From Rhodococcus_G sp042754225 (GTDB lineage: Bacteria > Actinomycetota > Actinomycetes > Mycobacteriales > Mycobacteriaceae): a stretch of DNA of 23,176 bases. This document shows, one piece after another, positions 23,139-23,176 of the stretch. The notes under the pieces are model-generated. The model did not search any database, was not told the origin of the DNA, and saw nothing but the letters and a program-made list of their open reading frames with translations. The stretch lies in the NCBI RefSeq assembly GCF_042754225.1, contig NZ_JBHZAH010000087.1, positions 1 through 23,176 of the forward strand, given 5' to 3'. Within the stretch, counting starts at the first letter, position 1, and each line of letters begins with the position of its first letter. The translations under genes and the position numbers were made by a program.

Positions 23139-23176
23139 TTTCCGGCGTCCGGCGCTTCCGGCGGGACCCCGGGAAC

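Overview
The window is very GC-rich and carries many GTG starts, 4-bp start/stop overlaps and several TANNNT boxes 6-7 nt in front of start codons (likely leaderless transcripts). Gene content is that of a mycolic-acid actinobacterium of the Nocardiaceae/Mycobacteriales type, Rhodococcus- or Nocardia-like. The order ftsB, DUF501, ppx, tRNA-Leu and then BI-1, thiolase (-), SGNH hydrolase (-), cystathionine beta-synthase, cystathionine gamma-synthase recalls the M. tuberculosis Rv1024-Rv1026 and Rv1072-Rv1079 order. This is from memory and was not checked against a database.

Region 1 (1-2156) is a tight housekeeping operon: divisome protein FtsB (5' end cut by the window), a DUF501 protein and an exopolyphosphatase/GppA-type phosphatase, overlapping by 4 bp at each junction. 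A tRNA with a Leu UAA anticodon but a short variable arm follows.

Region 2 (2157-6060) looks accessory. It has long gene-poor stretches, hairpins, two small putative ORFs, possible decayed coding sequence, a secreted GH5 glycoside hydrolase with a Cys-paired threefold C-terminal module, and a small secreted DUF8021/SnoaL-like protein. Palindromes sit just upstream of both secreted genes.

Region 3 (6061-9860) holds two paralogous secreted M23 peptidases that share a duplicated promoter element, a nitroreductase coupled to the second, and an RlmG/RsmC-type methyltransferase interrupted in frame by a strange G15-C8-G12 tract. A small acidic DUF5709 protein converges on it, and the two stop codons lie in one hairpin.

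Region 4 (10079-16440) carries a seven-helix Bax-inhibitor-1 protein, two related long-stem terminators, an acetyl-CoA acyltransferase and SGNH hydrolase on the minus strand, and the transsulfuration pair cbs and metB on the plus strand.

Region 5 (16441-23176) has a divergent ApbE-like protein preceded by a 72-residue secreted peptide, a transglycosylase-NlpC/P60 cell-wall hydrolase, and two tandem paralogous proteins of about 650 residues. Each of these has an N-terminal helical/winged-helix-like part, a TPR-like part, an identical central SEC-C zinc motif and a conserved C-terminal domain. The pair has no function I recognise and is the best candidate here for an undescribed system.
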